NCBI RefSeq assembly: GCF_042652785.1
Contig: NZ_JBHSHD010000003.1
Span: 248,001-312,000 of the forward strand
Source of the DNA: Dokdonella_A ginsengisoli
Lineage (GTDB): Bacteria > Pseudomonadota > Gammaproteobacteria > Xanthomonadales > Rhodanobacteraceae
Reading direction: 5' to 3'
Length of the DNA stretch: 64,000 bases
The translations under genes and the position numbers were made by a program. This document shows positions 19,187 to 27,159 of the stretch, piece by piece. The notes below the pieces were generated by a model. It did no database searches, was not told the DNA's origin, and saw only the letters and a program-made list of their open reading frames with translations. Each line of letters begins with the position of its first letter. The first letter of the stretch is position 1.

Positions 19187-20361
19187 TCGCGCGGCAGCGG
19201 CAGCGCCGCCTCGACGAGCAGCGCGACGAAGGCCGGCGTCGTACGCTCGACGAAACCGTCGCCGTCGTGCAGCAGGATCAGCACGGCCGCGCCGCGGCGT
19301 TCGGCGAAGGCCAGCCCGGCCTCGGCACCGAGCACCATGATCGTGGTGCCCATCGCGTCGGCGTCCATGCAGTCGCCGGCGACGGTGGTCACCGAGGCGA
19401 TGCGATGCTCCACCGGCCGGCCGGTGCGCGGATCGATGTGGTGCGAATAGCTGCGCCCGGCGTCCTCGAAGAAGTGGCGGTAGTCACCCGACGTCGCGAT
19501 CGAACGGTCCTTCAGCGCGAGCACGCGCCAGACCTGGTCGCCGCGCTCGACCGCACCGGAAGCGGCGCCGGGCTTCTCTATCGCTACCTGCCACGGTGCC
19601 CCGCCCGGCCGCGTGCCGTGCGCGCGCAGTTCGCCGCTGATGTCCACGAGGTAGTCCTGCACGCCGTCGCGCTCGAGATAGCGCGCGACCTGATCGGTGC
19701 CGAAACCCTTGGCGATGGCGGAAAGATCGACGTAGACGCCGCCCGGCTGCAGCGCGCGGCGACGCTCGCGGTCCAGGCGGATGCGGTCCCAGCCCAGGCG
19801 CGCGCGCGCGGCCTGGATGTCGGCGTCGGCCGGAACCTTGTGTTCGCGCGCGCCGGGGCCGAAACCCCACAGGTTCACCAGCGGGCCGACGGTCGGGTCG
19901 TAGGCGCCGCCGCTGTCGTGCGCCAGCGCCAGCGCGTGGTCGAGCACGTCGAAGAACTCCGGCGGCAGTTCCTGCCAGGTTCCGGCCGGCGCGCGGTTGA
20001 AGCGGCTGAGGTCGGAATCCGCCTCGTACGTGCTCATCTGTGCGACGACGCGGTCGACCTCGGCCTGGATGCCGCGCTGCAGGCGCGCCACGTCGGCGTC
20101 GCGCGGCGCGACCAGCTTGACCGTCCAGGTCGTGCCCATGGTCGGCCCGCTCAGCGTGGTCACGCGCGGCGCGGCGCAGCCGACGAGGCCGAGAAGGATC
20201 GACGCGCACAGCAGCCAGCGATGGGCGGCGGTGAAGAAGAAAGCGTTTCCCGCAGGGGCGCACAGACGCAGAGGGAAAAGCTTTTGCTCCTCTGTGCGTC
20301 TGTGCGTCTGTGCGAGCAATGGCTTTCTTGAAATCCCCGAGCGCCGGAACGCAAGAATCAT
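19183..20361 (-). CDS. apbE: FAD:protein FMN transferase (ApbE), lipoprotein
   Basis: Periplasmic lipoprotein enzyme that attaches FMN from FAD to Thr/Ser of target proteins. A lipobox LLGLVGC follows a hydrophobic run. Family motifs are all present: GPTMGTTWTVK, DLSAIAKGFGTDQVA, DYLVDISGELRAHG, SIATSGDYRHFF, HHIDPRTGRPV and the metal site DCMDADAMGTT. About 45 residues before the signal peptide are abnormal. They are encoded by a tctgtgcgtctg-type repeat (20249-20314), and no ribosome site precedes the ATG at 20361. The real start may therefore be a non-ATG codon near 20260. Its likely substrate is the DUF2271 protein two genes upstream. Confidence 0.88.
   Translation of the reverse strand: MILAFRRSGISRKPLLAQTHRRTEEQKLFPLRLCAPAGNAFFFTAAHRWLLCASILLGLVGCAAPRVTTLSGPTMGTTWTVKLVAPRDADVARLQRGIQAEVDRVVAQMSTYEADSDLSRFNRAPAGTWQELPPEFFDVLDHALALAHDSGGAYDPTVGPLVNLWGFGPGAREHKVPADADIQAARARLGWDRIRLDRERRRALQPGGVYVDLSAIAKGFGTDQVARYLERDGVQDYLVDISGELRAHGTRPGGAPWQVAIEKPGAASGAVERGDQVWRVLALKDRSIATSGDYRHFFEDAGRSYSHHIDPRTGRPVEHRIASVTTVAGDCMDADAMGTTIMVLGAEAGLAFAERRGAAVLILLHDGDGFVERTTPAFVALLVEAALPLPRE
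20249..20314. repeat. Inverted-repeat element inside the apbE 5' region
   Basis: Two arms, cgcacagacgcagagg and cctctgtgcgtctgtgcg, flank a short aagctttt-containing centre. The structure resembles the small 'ctctgcgtctctgcg' extragenic elements of many genomes. It is read through in frame by the annotated apbE start, encoding a Thr/Arg/Leu-rich stretch with no family match. Confidence 0.6.
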
Positions 20362-20371
20362 CGAGCGAGGT

Positions 20372-21184
20372 TTACTGCGGCAGCACTTCCAAGGTCGCCG
20401 TGTAGCCCAGGCGACGGTCCTTGGCCTTGGCCACGGTCGGCTTCTGGCCTTCGAGCGAGGTGTTGAGCCAGTACAGTCCCGGCGCCGGCCAGGTCACCGA
20501 GAACTCGCCGTTGGCGTCGGTGGTGGCGACGATCTCGTCCTGCTTGTTGCGGTAGCGCGTGCCGCCGGCGAGCAGGGTCACCTTGAGATCCTTCGCCGGC
20601 TTGCCGTCGAGCAGGAAGCGGAACTTCGCCGCTTCGCCGGCGTAGAGGTCGTTCGGATGCGAGAGCGGCACCAGCTCCAGCCCCTGCCCGGCCGGCTTGA
20701 GCACGCCGTCGCTGGGCTTGCCCAGCGTGACGAACGTGGCGACGGCGGAGTCGTACTGCGCGATCTCCAGGTCCTTCGCGTCGGCCGGAATCTCGCCGAG
20801 CTTGTCGACGCTGCCGCGCCAGCGCTTCTTCTCGCCCTTGGCGTCGAGATAGCTGGCGGTCACGCCGCTGTTGGCCAGCGCGACCCGGTACGTGCCGGGC
20901 TTGGTCAGGTGCACGTCGAACGAGCTGCGCACCTCGCCCTTGGCGACGTGCTCGGCCTCGACCCTGGCGCCGTCCGGGCCGGTCACGACGAGGTTGTCCA
21001 GCGGCAGCGGCCGGTGGTTGAAGTTGAACAGGTCGTTGGAGGCGGCCGCGTCGACCGTGATCCACGCATCGTCGCCGTCGGAGAGCACCGTCGTCGACGG
21101 CACCAGGAACGCCTTGTGCGCCGAGGCGGCCACGGGCAGGCAGGCGGCGAGCGCGAGCGCGCTCCACTTCGTCATCGCTTTCAT
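20372..21184 (-). CDS. DUF4198 domain periplasmic protein
   Basis: A 270-residue exported protein. The signal peptide is about 1-22 (TKWSALALAACLPVAASA), and the mature protein opens with HKAFLVPSTTVLSDGDDAWITVDA, the DUF4198 start. A second Ig/transthyretin-like half contains GKPAKDLKVTLLAGGTRYR and TTDANGEFSVTWPAPGLYWLN. DUF4198 proteins often accompany metal uptake genes and may bind metal through the mature N-terminal His, as NikK/CbiK-like proteins do. The ATG at 21184 is preceded by aggag. It sits inside the iron operon between DUF2271 and apbE. The exact role is inferred. Confidence 0.85.
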   Translation of the reverse strand: MKAMTKWSALALAACLPVAASAHKAFLVPSTTVLSDGDDAWITVDAAASNDLFNFNHRPLPLDNLVVTGPDGARVEAEHVAKGEVRSSFDVHLTKPGTYRVALANSGVTASYLDAKGEKKRWRGSVDKLGEIPADAKDLEIAQYDSAVATFVTLGKPSDGVLKPAGQGLELVPLSHPNDLYAGEAAKFRFLLDGKPAKDLKVTLLAGGTRYRNKQDEIVATTDANGEFSVTWPAPGLYWLNTSLEGQKPTVAKAKDRRLGYTATLEVLPQ

Positions 21185-21198
21185 GGAATGGCTCCTGA

Positions 21199-21732
21199 TC
21201 AGGGATTGAGATCGAAACGCAGCGCGCCGAGCTCGTGCTCGCCTTGTGCGGAAAGGTGTTGCGGCGCCTGCGGCGGCCAGTCGAACGGGATGCTGACGAT
21301 CTCGTGGCCGCCGACCTCGCGCGCGGCCTCGACGACGAGCTTGTACTTGCCCGCGGCGAGCCCGGCCAGCGGCGGCTTGTCGCCGGAAAAGCTCAGCTGG
21401 TGCTGCCCCGCCGGGCGCGTCGCGCCGCTGACGCCGTCGATCGGCAGGGTCTGCTCGCGACCGCTGCGGCGCCACCATTGGCGCAGGTCGGCCAGCCATT
21501 TCGTGCCCGGCTCGGACTTGCCGGACTTGGCGTCCTTGCCGTCCTTGTTCTGGTACCAGACGGCGAGGTTCGCCGCGACGCTGCGGTCCTCGCGCTCGAT
21601 CCAGACGGCGACGTAGGGACGGTGGTACTCGGACACGTCCATTCGCGGAATCTCGACCGTGACCTGGGCCGTGGCCGCGAACGCCGACGGCGCGGCGAGC
21701 GCGAGAGCGGCGATGAGGATGGATGCACGCAT
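21199..21732 (-). CDS. DUF2271 periplasmic protein with ApbE flavinylation motif
   Basis: A 177-residue exported protein, signal peptide about 1-20 (RASILIAALALAAPSAFAA). DUF2271 features are VTVEIPRMDVSEYHRPYVAVWIE, WWRRSGREQ and the C-terminal GKYKLVVEAAREVGGHE strand pair. The stretch IDGVSGATRPAG contains DGxSGAT, the FMN-transfer consensus known from NqrC and RnfG, with Thr105 (21418-21420) as the predicted FMN-bearing residue. With apbE two genes downstream in the same operon, a covalently flavinylated electron carrier in the periplasm is the best reading. It starts 11 bases after the PepSY gene. Confidence 0.88.
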   Translation of the reverse strand: MRASILIAALALAAPSAFAATAQVTVEIPRMDVSEYHRPYVAVWIEREDRSVAANLAVWYQNKDGKDAKSGKSEPGTKWLADLRQWWRRSGREQTLPIDGVSGATRPAGQHQLSFSGDKPPLAGLAAGKYKLVVEAAREVGGHEIVSIPFDWPPQAPQHLSAQGEHELGALRFDLNP

Positions 21733-21743
21733 GAACGACCTCG

Positions 21744-22403
21744 TCAATGGATGAAAAGCAGTGCGATCAGCAGCGGCAGCAGCAGGCCCAGCGCGACGAT
21801 CGGCCACGTCATCGGGCGCTGCCTTCCGTGCAGCCAGAGCAGGAACAGGCCGGTCAGCGCGAACACCAGGCTGGCCAGCGCGAACAGGTCGATGAACCAG
21901 CTCCACAGCGTCCCTGCGTTGCGTCCCTTGTGCAGGTCGTTGAAGTACGAGATCCAGCCGCGGTCGGTCTTCTCGTACTGCACCTTGCCGCTGTCCAGGT
22001 CGACGCTGAGCCAGGCGTCGCCGCCCGGCCGCGGCATCGACACGTAGGCTTCGCCGTCCGACCATTCCGCCGCGCGTACGCCGACCTCGACGCCGAGTTC
22101 GCGCGCGATCCACTCGCGCAGCGGCGGCGGCAGCGGTGCGTCCTTGCGGTCGGCGCCGTCCGCCATGCGCGCGAGCAGGTCGGCCGGCAGCTGTCCTTCG
22201 CGCGCGCTGACCGTCGGCTTGCCTTCGATCTGCCGCGCGTGGTTGAGCGTGAACCCGGTGACGCTGAACAGCACCAGCGCGACCAGGCACATGGCCGAGC
22301 TGATCCAGTGCCACTGGTGCAGCGTCTTCAGCCAGTAGGCGCGCCGTCTTGGATCGAGCACTTTCGGATCGGGCTTCCGCTCGAATCGCGCCGCTTCCGT
22401 CAT
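21744..22403 (-). CDS. PepSY-associated TM helix protein
   Basis: A 219-residue inner-membrane protein of the PepSY_TM type. TM1 lies near 30-52 (HWISSAMCLVALVLFSVTGFTLNH). The periplasmic PepSY-like domain spans about 55-160 (EWSDGEAYVSMPRPGGDAWLSVD). Two more TMs lie near 165-190 and 195-217, with a conserved His in FNDLHKGRNAG. Related proteins such as FpvG take part in reducing siderophore-bound iron, with membrane His residues probably binding haem. It is the first gene of the operon, and a strong Fur-box-like site lies about 100 bases upstream. Confidence 0.87.
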   Translation of the reverse strand: MTEAARFERKPDPKVLDPRRRAYWLKTLHQWHWISSAMCLVALVLFSVTGFTLNHARQIEGKPTVSAREGQLPADLLARMADGADRKDAPLPPPLREWIARELGVEVGVRAAEWSDGEAYVSMPRPGGDAWLSVDLDSGKVQYEKTDRGWISYFNDLHKGRNAGTLWSWFIDLFALASLVFALTGLFLLWLHGRQRPMTWPIVALGLLLPLLIALLFIH

Positions 22404-22501
22404 GCCTTCCTCTTCGACGATGCCGACCGCAGCGCCTGGTTTCGCGATGCGGGGGCGAGACCGCTGCCGGCCTTCGCCTCAATCGCCCGGATTACATCAC
22501 A

Positions 22502-22520
22502 AATGAGAATCACTCTCAAT
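22502..22520 (-). promoter_or_regulatory. Fur box upstream of the PepSY-DUF2271-DUF4198-ApbE-reductase operon
   Basis: aatgagaatcactctcaat is a near-perfect 9-1-9 inverted repeat and a close match to the classical Fur operator. It lies in an AT-rich island about 100 bases before the operon start, with no other iron gene on the far side. Iron-loaded Fur binding here would shut off the whole reductive operon. Confidence 0.82.
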
Positions 22521-22545
22521 AAAAACGGCAAGCACGCAACCCGGC

Positions 22546-22938
22546 TCATCCGCCCGAATCGGGCGTTTCGTTGCCCGGCCGGTACGCGCTGGCGCGTTCG
22601 GTCTCGATCGGACGCACGTCGAAGCTCAGCCCGCAGGCCATGCACGGATTCCGCGCGGCGAGATCCGCCGCCTCGTCGAGGCTGGCGGCGAGGAAGAACC
22701 AGTAGCCGCCGATGATTTCCCTGGCCTCGGTGAACGGGCCGTCGACGATGCCGGCGCGCGACACGCGCCGTCCCTCGCGCGCGAGCCGCTGTCCCGTACG
22801 CATGCGGCCGGCCGCGACCAGCTCGTCGTGCCAGTCGTAGAACGCGTCGATCGCGCGCTGGATCTCCTGCGGCGACTTGTCCGCGTCCCACTGGCCGCGC
22901 GACAGCACCAGGTATTCGGAAAGGTTGGCATCGGTCAT
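22546..22938 (-). CDS. YCII/DGPF domain protein
   Basis: A 130-residue cytosolic protein of the YCII-related family. The signatures are EYLVLSRGQWDAD near the N-terminus, then GIVDGPFTEAREIIGGYWFFLAASLDEA, which gives the family its DGPF name. Members are often near ECF sigma factors or two-component genes and have no proven function. The ATG at 22938 has a cggag site upstream. The C-terminal 20 residues (RPIETERASAYRPGNETPD) are non-conserved. It is divergent from the OmpR-type regulator. Confidence 0.82.
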   Translation of the reverse strand: MTDANLSEYLVLSRGQWDADKSPQEIQRAIDAFYDWHDELVAAGRMRTGQRLAREGRRVSRAGIVDGPFTEAREIIGGYWFFLAASLDEAADLAARNPCMACGLSFDVRPIETERASAYRPGNETPDSGG

Positions 22939-23023
22939 GGTCGGCTCCGGGGGGCGATGCCCCATGGTCCGCCGCGGCCGCGGCCGGCCGCAAGCTGCGG
23001 CGCGCGACGGCGCGCCGTGCGAT

Positions 23024-23029
23024 TAGAAT
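23024..23029 (+). promoter_or_regulatory. TAGAAT -10-like box just before a GTG start
   Basis: TAGAAT ends six bases before the GTG start codon of the response regulator, so the predicted transcript would begin at or next to the start codon. No clear -35 is visible. Confidence 0.4.
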
Positions 23030-23035
23030 GCGGCC

Positions 23036-23710
23036 GTGCGCGTACTGGTCATCGAAGACGAAGCCGCGATCGCCGACGCGATCGGAGCGGCGCTGACGAA
23101 CGCCGGCCATGCGGTCGACCGTCTCGCCAGCGGCCGCCTCGCCGATGCCGCGCTGCGCGACCATCCCTACGACCTGATCGTGCTCGACCTCGGCCTGCCC
23201 GACGTCGACGGCATCGAGCTGCTGCGCCGCCTGCGCCTGCGCGCGGACGCCGTGCCGGTGCTGGTGGCGACCGCGCGCGAGGCGCTGGAGGAGCGCGTGC
23301 ACGCGCTCGACCTCGGCGCCGACGACTATCTCGTCAAGCCGTTCGCGCTGCGCGAGTTCGAGGCGCGCGTGCGTGCGCTGCTGCGCCGCCGGACCACGCA
23401 GGGCGTGCCGGAGCTGCAGATCGGCCGCCTGCGCATCGACCTGCCGCGCCGCCGCGCCCACGTCGGCGACGAGCCGCTGGAACTGACGCCGCGCGAGTTC
23501 GGCCTGCTCGAGGCGCTCGCCGCGCGGCTCGACCGCGTGATGAGCCGCGAACAGCTGATCGACGCGCTGTGCACCTGGGACACCACGCTGACCGACAACG
23601 GCCTGGACATCGCCGTCTACCGCCTGCGCCGCAAGCTCGAAGGCAGCGACGTGCGCATCCGCACCGTGCGCGGCCTGGGCTATCTGCTGGAAGCCGACGA
23701 TGACGCCTAG
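23036..23710 (+). CDS. OmpR/PhoB-family response regulator
   Basis: A 224-residue regulator similar to QseB/TctD-type proteins. The receiver has RVLVIEDEAAIADA, the phosphoacceptor Asp in YDLIVLDLGLPDVDG, and KPF after GADDYLV. The winged helix runs from about residue 125 (LELTPREFGLLEALAARLDRVMS) to RTVRGLGYLLE. The start is GTG at 23036, and no ribosome site is seen upstream; a -10-like box ends six bases before it, so the transcript may be leaderless. The partner kinase starts 26 bases after the stop. Confidence 0.9.
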   Translation: MRVLVIEDEAAIADAIGAALTNAGHAVDRLASGRLADAALRDHPYDLIVLDLGLPDVDGIELLRRLRLRADAVPVLVATAREALEERVHALDLGADDYLVKPFALREFEARVRALLRRRTTQGVPELQIGRLRIDLPRRRAHVGDEPLELTPREFGLLEALAARLDRVMSREQLIDALCTWDTTLTDNGLDIAVYRLRRKLEGSDVRIRTVRGLGYLLEADDDA

Positions 23711-23736
23711 ACACCGCACCGCGCGCGCTACGGACG

Positions 23737-25116
23737 ATGCGCGCTAGCCGTCCGGTCAGCCTGCGCCGGCGCCTGCTGACGATCCTGGCGGTGCCGATGG
23801 TGCTGGCCTGGCTCGGCAGCGGCGCGCTGATCTACGGGCTGGCGCTGTACTACGCGAACGTGAACTACGACCGCTCGCTGATCGAAGGCGCGCAGATGCT
23901 CGAGCGCATGACGCGCAGCGGCGCCGGGCGCGAGGAACTGAGCCCGCAGGTGCGCGTGCTGATCGAGTACGACACCGACAATCCGACGTACTACTCGGTG
24001 CGCAGCCTGCACCACGGCGTGCTCGCCTCCAACCTCGACCTGCCGCTGCCGGCGGCGCTGCCCGCAGCCGGCGCGGCGCCGCAGCTCGACTCGATCGTGC
24101 ACGACGGGCGCGAGCTGCGCATGGCGTCGCTGGCGATCGCGCAGCACGACCCGGCCGACACCATCGTCATGTCGATCGCCGAATCGCTCGACCAGCGGCG
24201 CGAACTGGCGCGCGAGATCCTGATCGGCACCTCGCCGGTGGTGCTGCTGCTGATCCTGATCGTGCTGGTGCTGGTCTGGTTCGGCGTCAGCCGCGGCCTG
24301 CGCCTGCTCGATCCGCTGACGCAGCAGATCGCGCAGCGCCGCGCGCGTGACCTGTCGGCGCTGGACCAGAGCCAGGTGCCGGTCGAGATCCGCCCGCTGA
24401 CGCGCACCATCGACGCGCTGTTCGTGCGCCTGCGCGAACTGCTCGACCTGCAGGAACGCTTCATCGCCGACGCCGCGCACCAGCTGCGCACGCCGCTGGC
24501 CGGGCTGCGGCTGCAGGCCGAGCGCGCGCTGGCCGATCCGCGCCCGGACAGCGTGCGCGACGCGCTCGCCCACGTCGAACGCCTGTCCGCCGGCGCCGGC
24601 CGCGCGGCCGGACAGCTGCTCGCGCTGGCACGCGCGCAGACTTCCAACGAGGACGACGCCGCCACCTGCGCCGTCGATCTCGCACGCCTGGCGCGCAGCT
24701 ACGCCGGCGAACGCGTGCCGGACGCGCTCGCCGCGCGCGTCGATCTCGGCTACGAGGGCCCCTCGGAAGGACTGCTGGTCGGCGGCGACGCGGTGATGCT
24801 GCGCGAAGCGCTGGTCAACCTCGTCGACAACGCCCTGACCTACGCTGGCGCGAACGGCACCGCCACGATCTCGCTGCAGCGCGAGTCCTCCACGATCGTG
24901 CTCGCGGTCGACGATTCGGGCCCGGGCGTGGCCGAGGAATGGTGGCCGCGCCTGGGCGAACGCTTCTTCCGCCCGCCCGACAGCCGGCGCGAAGGCTCCG
25001 GACTGGGCCTGGCGATCGTCCGGCGCATCGCCGAACGGCATCACGCCAGCGTCGCCTTCGACCGTGGCCGCGACGGTCGCGGCCTGCGCGTGACGCTGCG
25101 CTTTCCGGCCGCCTGA
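23737..25116 (+). CDS. Sensor histidine kinase (QseC/TctE-like)
   Basis: A 459-residue inner-membrane kinase. TM1 is near 14-37, a short periplasmic sensor (2CSK_N-like) spans about 38-160, and TM2 is near 163-185 (PVVLLLILIVLVLVWFGVSRGL). A HAMP linker follows. The HisKA box FIADAAHQLRTPLAGLRLQAE carries the phosphoacceptor His. The ATPase domain shows LVNLVDNALTYAG (N box), VDDSGPGV (G1) and GSGLGLAIVRRIAERH (G2). It is a partner of the regulator just upstream. The sensed signal is unknown; TctE-type kinases sense organic acids or polyamines. Confidence 0.9.
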   Translation: MRASRPVSLRRRLLTILAVPMVLAWLGSGALIYGLALYYANVNYDRSLIEGAQMLERMTRSGAGREELSPQVRVLIEYDTDNPTYYSVRSLHHGVLASNLDLPLPAALPAAGAAPQLDSIVHDGRELRMASLAIAQHDPADTIVMSIAESLDQRRELAREILIGTSPVVLLLILIVLVLVWFGVSRGLRLLDPLTQQIAQRRARDLSALDQSQVPVEIRPLTRTIDALFVRLRELLDLQERFIADAAHQLRTPLAGLRLQAERALADPRPDSVRDALAHVERLSAGAGRAAGQLLALARAQTSNEDDAATCAVDLARLARSYAGERVPDALAARVDLGYEGPSEGLLVGGDAVMLREALVNLVDNALTYAGANGTATISLQRESSTIVLAVDDSGPGVAEEWWPRLGERFFRPPDSRREGSGLGLAIVRRIAERHHASVAFDRGRDGRGLRVTLRFPAA

Positions 25117-25125
25117 CGACGGCGC

Positions 25126-25653
25126 TCAGGAAGCGTCGAAGCCGTCGGCGAAGATCGGCTCCTGCGCCGTGAGGTCGTAGCTCAGGGTGAACACGCCGCA
25201 GGAACCGGACGGCGCATCCGAAGCGGCGCCGACGATCAGCCGGTACGCACCGACGGCAAGACCGTCGACCGGCAGCGGCGTGCCGATCCCGCCCGACGCC
25301 ACGCAGGCAGCGATGTCGCAGGGCTCGGCGCTGCTGGACAGGTACATCACCGGAACGAATCCGATCGTGTGCGACGCCAGCTGGAACTCGCCGTGGTAGG
25401 GGACGCTCAGGAAAAACGAAAACACGGTGTTGGGCCCGGGATTGTCGAATGCGCCGGCGCACAGCGTGTCCGCCTCGCGGATGCCCACGCACGTGTCAGC
25501 CGAGGTCGACCCGCCCTGCGGCAACGGCTGCGGCGCGGCGCAGCTCTGCGCGTCGGCCGTGCCGACGGTGGCGCAAGCCACGCAGGCGGCGAGGAAGACT
25601 CGCACGCCTTCCGCGAGAGGCCGGCGGCCACGAAGAACATTGGGCGATGCCAT
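25126..25653 (-). CDS. Small secreted protein with IFADGFD C-terminal tail
   Basis: A 175-residue exported protein, signal peptide about 15-36 (VRVFLAACVACATVGTADA). The mature part is beta-rich with six or more Cys residues (CAAPQPLP, DTCVG, LCAGAF, PCDIAAC, GSCGVF). It contains VFSFFLSVPYHGEFQLAS and GLAVGAYRLIVGAASDAP, resembling bacterial pre-peptidase C-terminal (PPC-like) beta-sandwiches. It ends QEPIFADGFDAS, the tail shared with the proteins at 6267 and 7677. It converges with the sensor kinase, 9 bases between stops. No enzymatic motif; function unknown. Confidence 0.7.
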   Translation of the reverse strand: MASPNVLRGRRPLAEGVRVFLAACVACATVGTADAQSCAAPQPLPQGGSTSADTCVGIREADTLCAGAFDNPGPNTVFSFFLSVPYHGEFQLASHTIGFVPVMYLSSSAEPCDIAACVASGGIGTPLPVDGLAVGAYRLIVGAASDAPSGSCGVFTLSYDLTAQEPIFADGFDAS

Positions 25654-25791
25654 CGCACGTTCCCTCCGCGGATCCGCGTCCGCCCTGTGATTTCACGAGG
25701 GAATACGCCGAACGGAGCCGGATCCCGCCAGACGGAGCCGCGCTCGGCGAAGGATCGGAGCGGTCCTGCCGTCCGCCCGAAAGGACGAGGT

Positions 25792-26112
25792 TCAGTCCCA
25801 GCGATCGTCGCGCGTGTAGACGACGCCGTCCTCGAGCTTCACCGGAAATTTCGCCACCGGCTCGTACGCCGGCGGACACAGCACGGCGCCGGTCGTGATG
25901 TCGAAGCGCGCGCCGTGGCGCGGGCATTCGATTTCGCGGCCATCGACGAGGCCGCCGGTCAGCTCGCCGCCGTCATGCGTGCAGACGTCTTCCAGCGCGT
26001 ACAGCTCGCCGTCGACGTTGAACACCGCGATCGGCGTGTCGCCGGCGTAGACGTTGCGGTATTCGCCGGGCAGCAGTTCCGAGCGCTCGCACACGCGCAC
26101 CCAGCCGCTCAC
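25792..26112 (-). CDS. Rieske-type [2Fe-2S] ferredoxin
   Basis: A 106-residue soluble Rieske protein of the ring-dioxygenase ferredoxin/NirD type. Cluster ligands are Cys44-x-His46 (DVCTHDGGEL) and Cys63-x2-His66 (ECPRHGARFD). The start is GTG at 26112, overlapping the stop of the upstream GNAT gene by four bases (GTGA). This ties it to the tail of the suf operon. A Rieske protein here could donate electrons to a partner oxygenase elsewhere or be a client of the SUF machinery. No oxygenase gene is adjacent. Confidence 0.88.
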   Translation of the reverse strand: MSGWVRVCERSELLPGEYRNVYAGDTPIAVFNVDGELYALEDVCTHDGGELTGGLVDGREIECPRHGARFDITTGAVLCPPAYEPVAKFPVKLEDGVVYTRDDRWD

Positions 26113-26660
26113 AGCGCCTTCTCCAGCACCTCGAAGCGCAGATCGTCGCGCTTGGGAACGCCGAACCGCTCGTCGCCGTACGGGAACGGCTTGTAGCGGC
26201 CGGTGCGGCGGTAGCCGCGCCGCTCGTACCAGGCGATCAGCTCGTCGCGGATCGTGATCACGGTCATCTGCATCGTCGCGCAGCCCCACTGCTCGCGCGC
26301 GATGCGCTCGGCCTCGGCCAGCATCGCGCGGCCGATGCCGCCGCCCTGCAGGTTCGGCCGCACCGAGAACATGCCGAAATAACCGGTGCTGGTGCCGTCC
26401 TCGCCGGCGATCGCCTCGACCTGCGCGCAGGCCAGCAACCCGTCCGCGGATTCGCCGAGCAGGATCGTGCAGCCGCTCCGGCCGATCAGGTCGGCGACGC
26501 CCTGCGGATCGGTGCGCTGGCCGTCGAGCATGTCGGCTTCGGTGGTCCAGCCCTGCTTGCTGGCGTCGCCGCGGTAGGCCGATTCGACCAGGGCGACGAT
26601 CGCCGCGACGTCACCGGCGGCGGCCGGGCGGAAAGCGATCGTGGGGGCAGCTGCGTTCAT
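26109..26660 (-). CDS. GNAT N-acetyltransferase in the suf operon tail
   Basis: A 183-residue acetyltransferase: TIAFRPAAAGDVAAIVALVESAYRG at the start, GYFGMFSVRPNLQGGGIGRAMLAEAERIA (motif A) and DELIAWYERRGYRRTGRYKPFPYGDERFG at the C-terminus. The last block is typical of a GNAT subgroup seen in proteobacteria. It overlaps sufU by four bases upstream and the Rieske gene by four bases downstream, so all three are translationally linked. Substrate unknown. Confidence 0.85.
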   Translation of the reverse strand: MNAAAPTIAFRPAAAGDVAAIVALVESAYRGDASKQGWTTEADMLDGQRTDPQGVADLIGRSGCTILLGESADGLLACAQVEAIAGEDGTSTGYFGMFSVRPNLQGGGIGRAMLAEAERIAREQWGCATMQMTVITIRDELIAWYERRGYRRTGRYKPFPYGDERFGVPKRDDLRFEVLEKAL

Positions 26661-27097
26661 GCGGACTCCGGCTCGGTACTGGTTCTGGCGCGGCCGGCCA
26701 GCGCCGCCTGCAGCGTCGCCCACGGCAGCAGGGCGCACTTGCGCCGCGCCGGATGATCGCGCAGGGCGCGCATCGCGTTCAGCGGGCCGAGCGCCGGATC
26801 GTCGTCGGCGTACTCGACCAGCCGCGCGAAGCGTTGCGCCAGCGCGTCCACTTCCGCAGGGGTCAGTCCCGGCAGCAGCTCGCCGAGCATCGACGCGGTC
26901 GCCGTCGTGATCGCGCAGGCCTCGCCGGAAAAGGCGAACCCGGCCACGCGCCCGTCGAGGCAGCGCAGCTCGATGCGCAGCGAATCGCCGCACAGCGGAT
27001 TGACGCCGTCGGCGGCGTGCGTGCAGCCGGCGAGCGCACCGCGCCCGCGCGGGCTGCGGTAGTGCTCGAGCACCAGCGGCGCGTACAGGGGATTCAT
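26657..27097 (-). CDS. sufU: SufU/IscU-like Fe-S scaffold or sulfur acceptor
   Basis: A 146-residue NifU_N/IscU-fold protein. The three conserved cysteines are in place: Cys36 (NPLCGDSLRIE, with the CGD motif), the GEACAITTATASML Cys, and RRKCALLPWATL near the C-terminus. SufU proteins take persulfide sulfur from SufS and deliver it to SufBCD, or act as scaffold. Its place directly after sufS and the absence of a sufE gene in the window support that role. The gap to sufS is 62 bases. Confidence 0.88.
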   Translation of the reverse strand: MNPLYAPLVLEHYRSPRGRGALAGCTHAADGVNPLCGDSLRIELRCLDGRVAGFAFSGEACAITTATASMLGELLPGLTPAEVDALAQRFARLVEYADDDPALGPLNAMRALRDHPARRKCALLPWATLQAALAGRARTSTEPESA

Positions 27098-27159
27098 CGG
27101 CGGGCGCGGCCGCGGACGGCGGCCATCCGGTTTCCGGCGTCGGGGAGGATCGGCACGGA

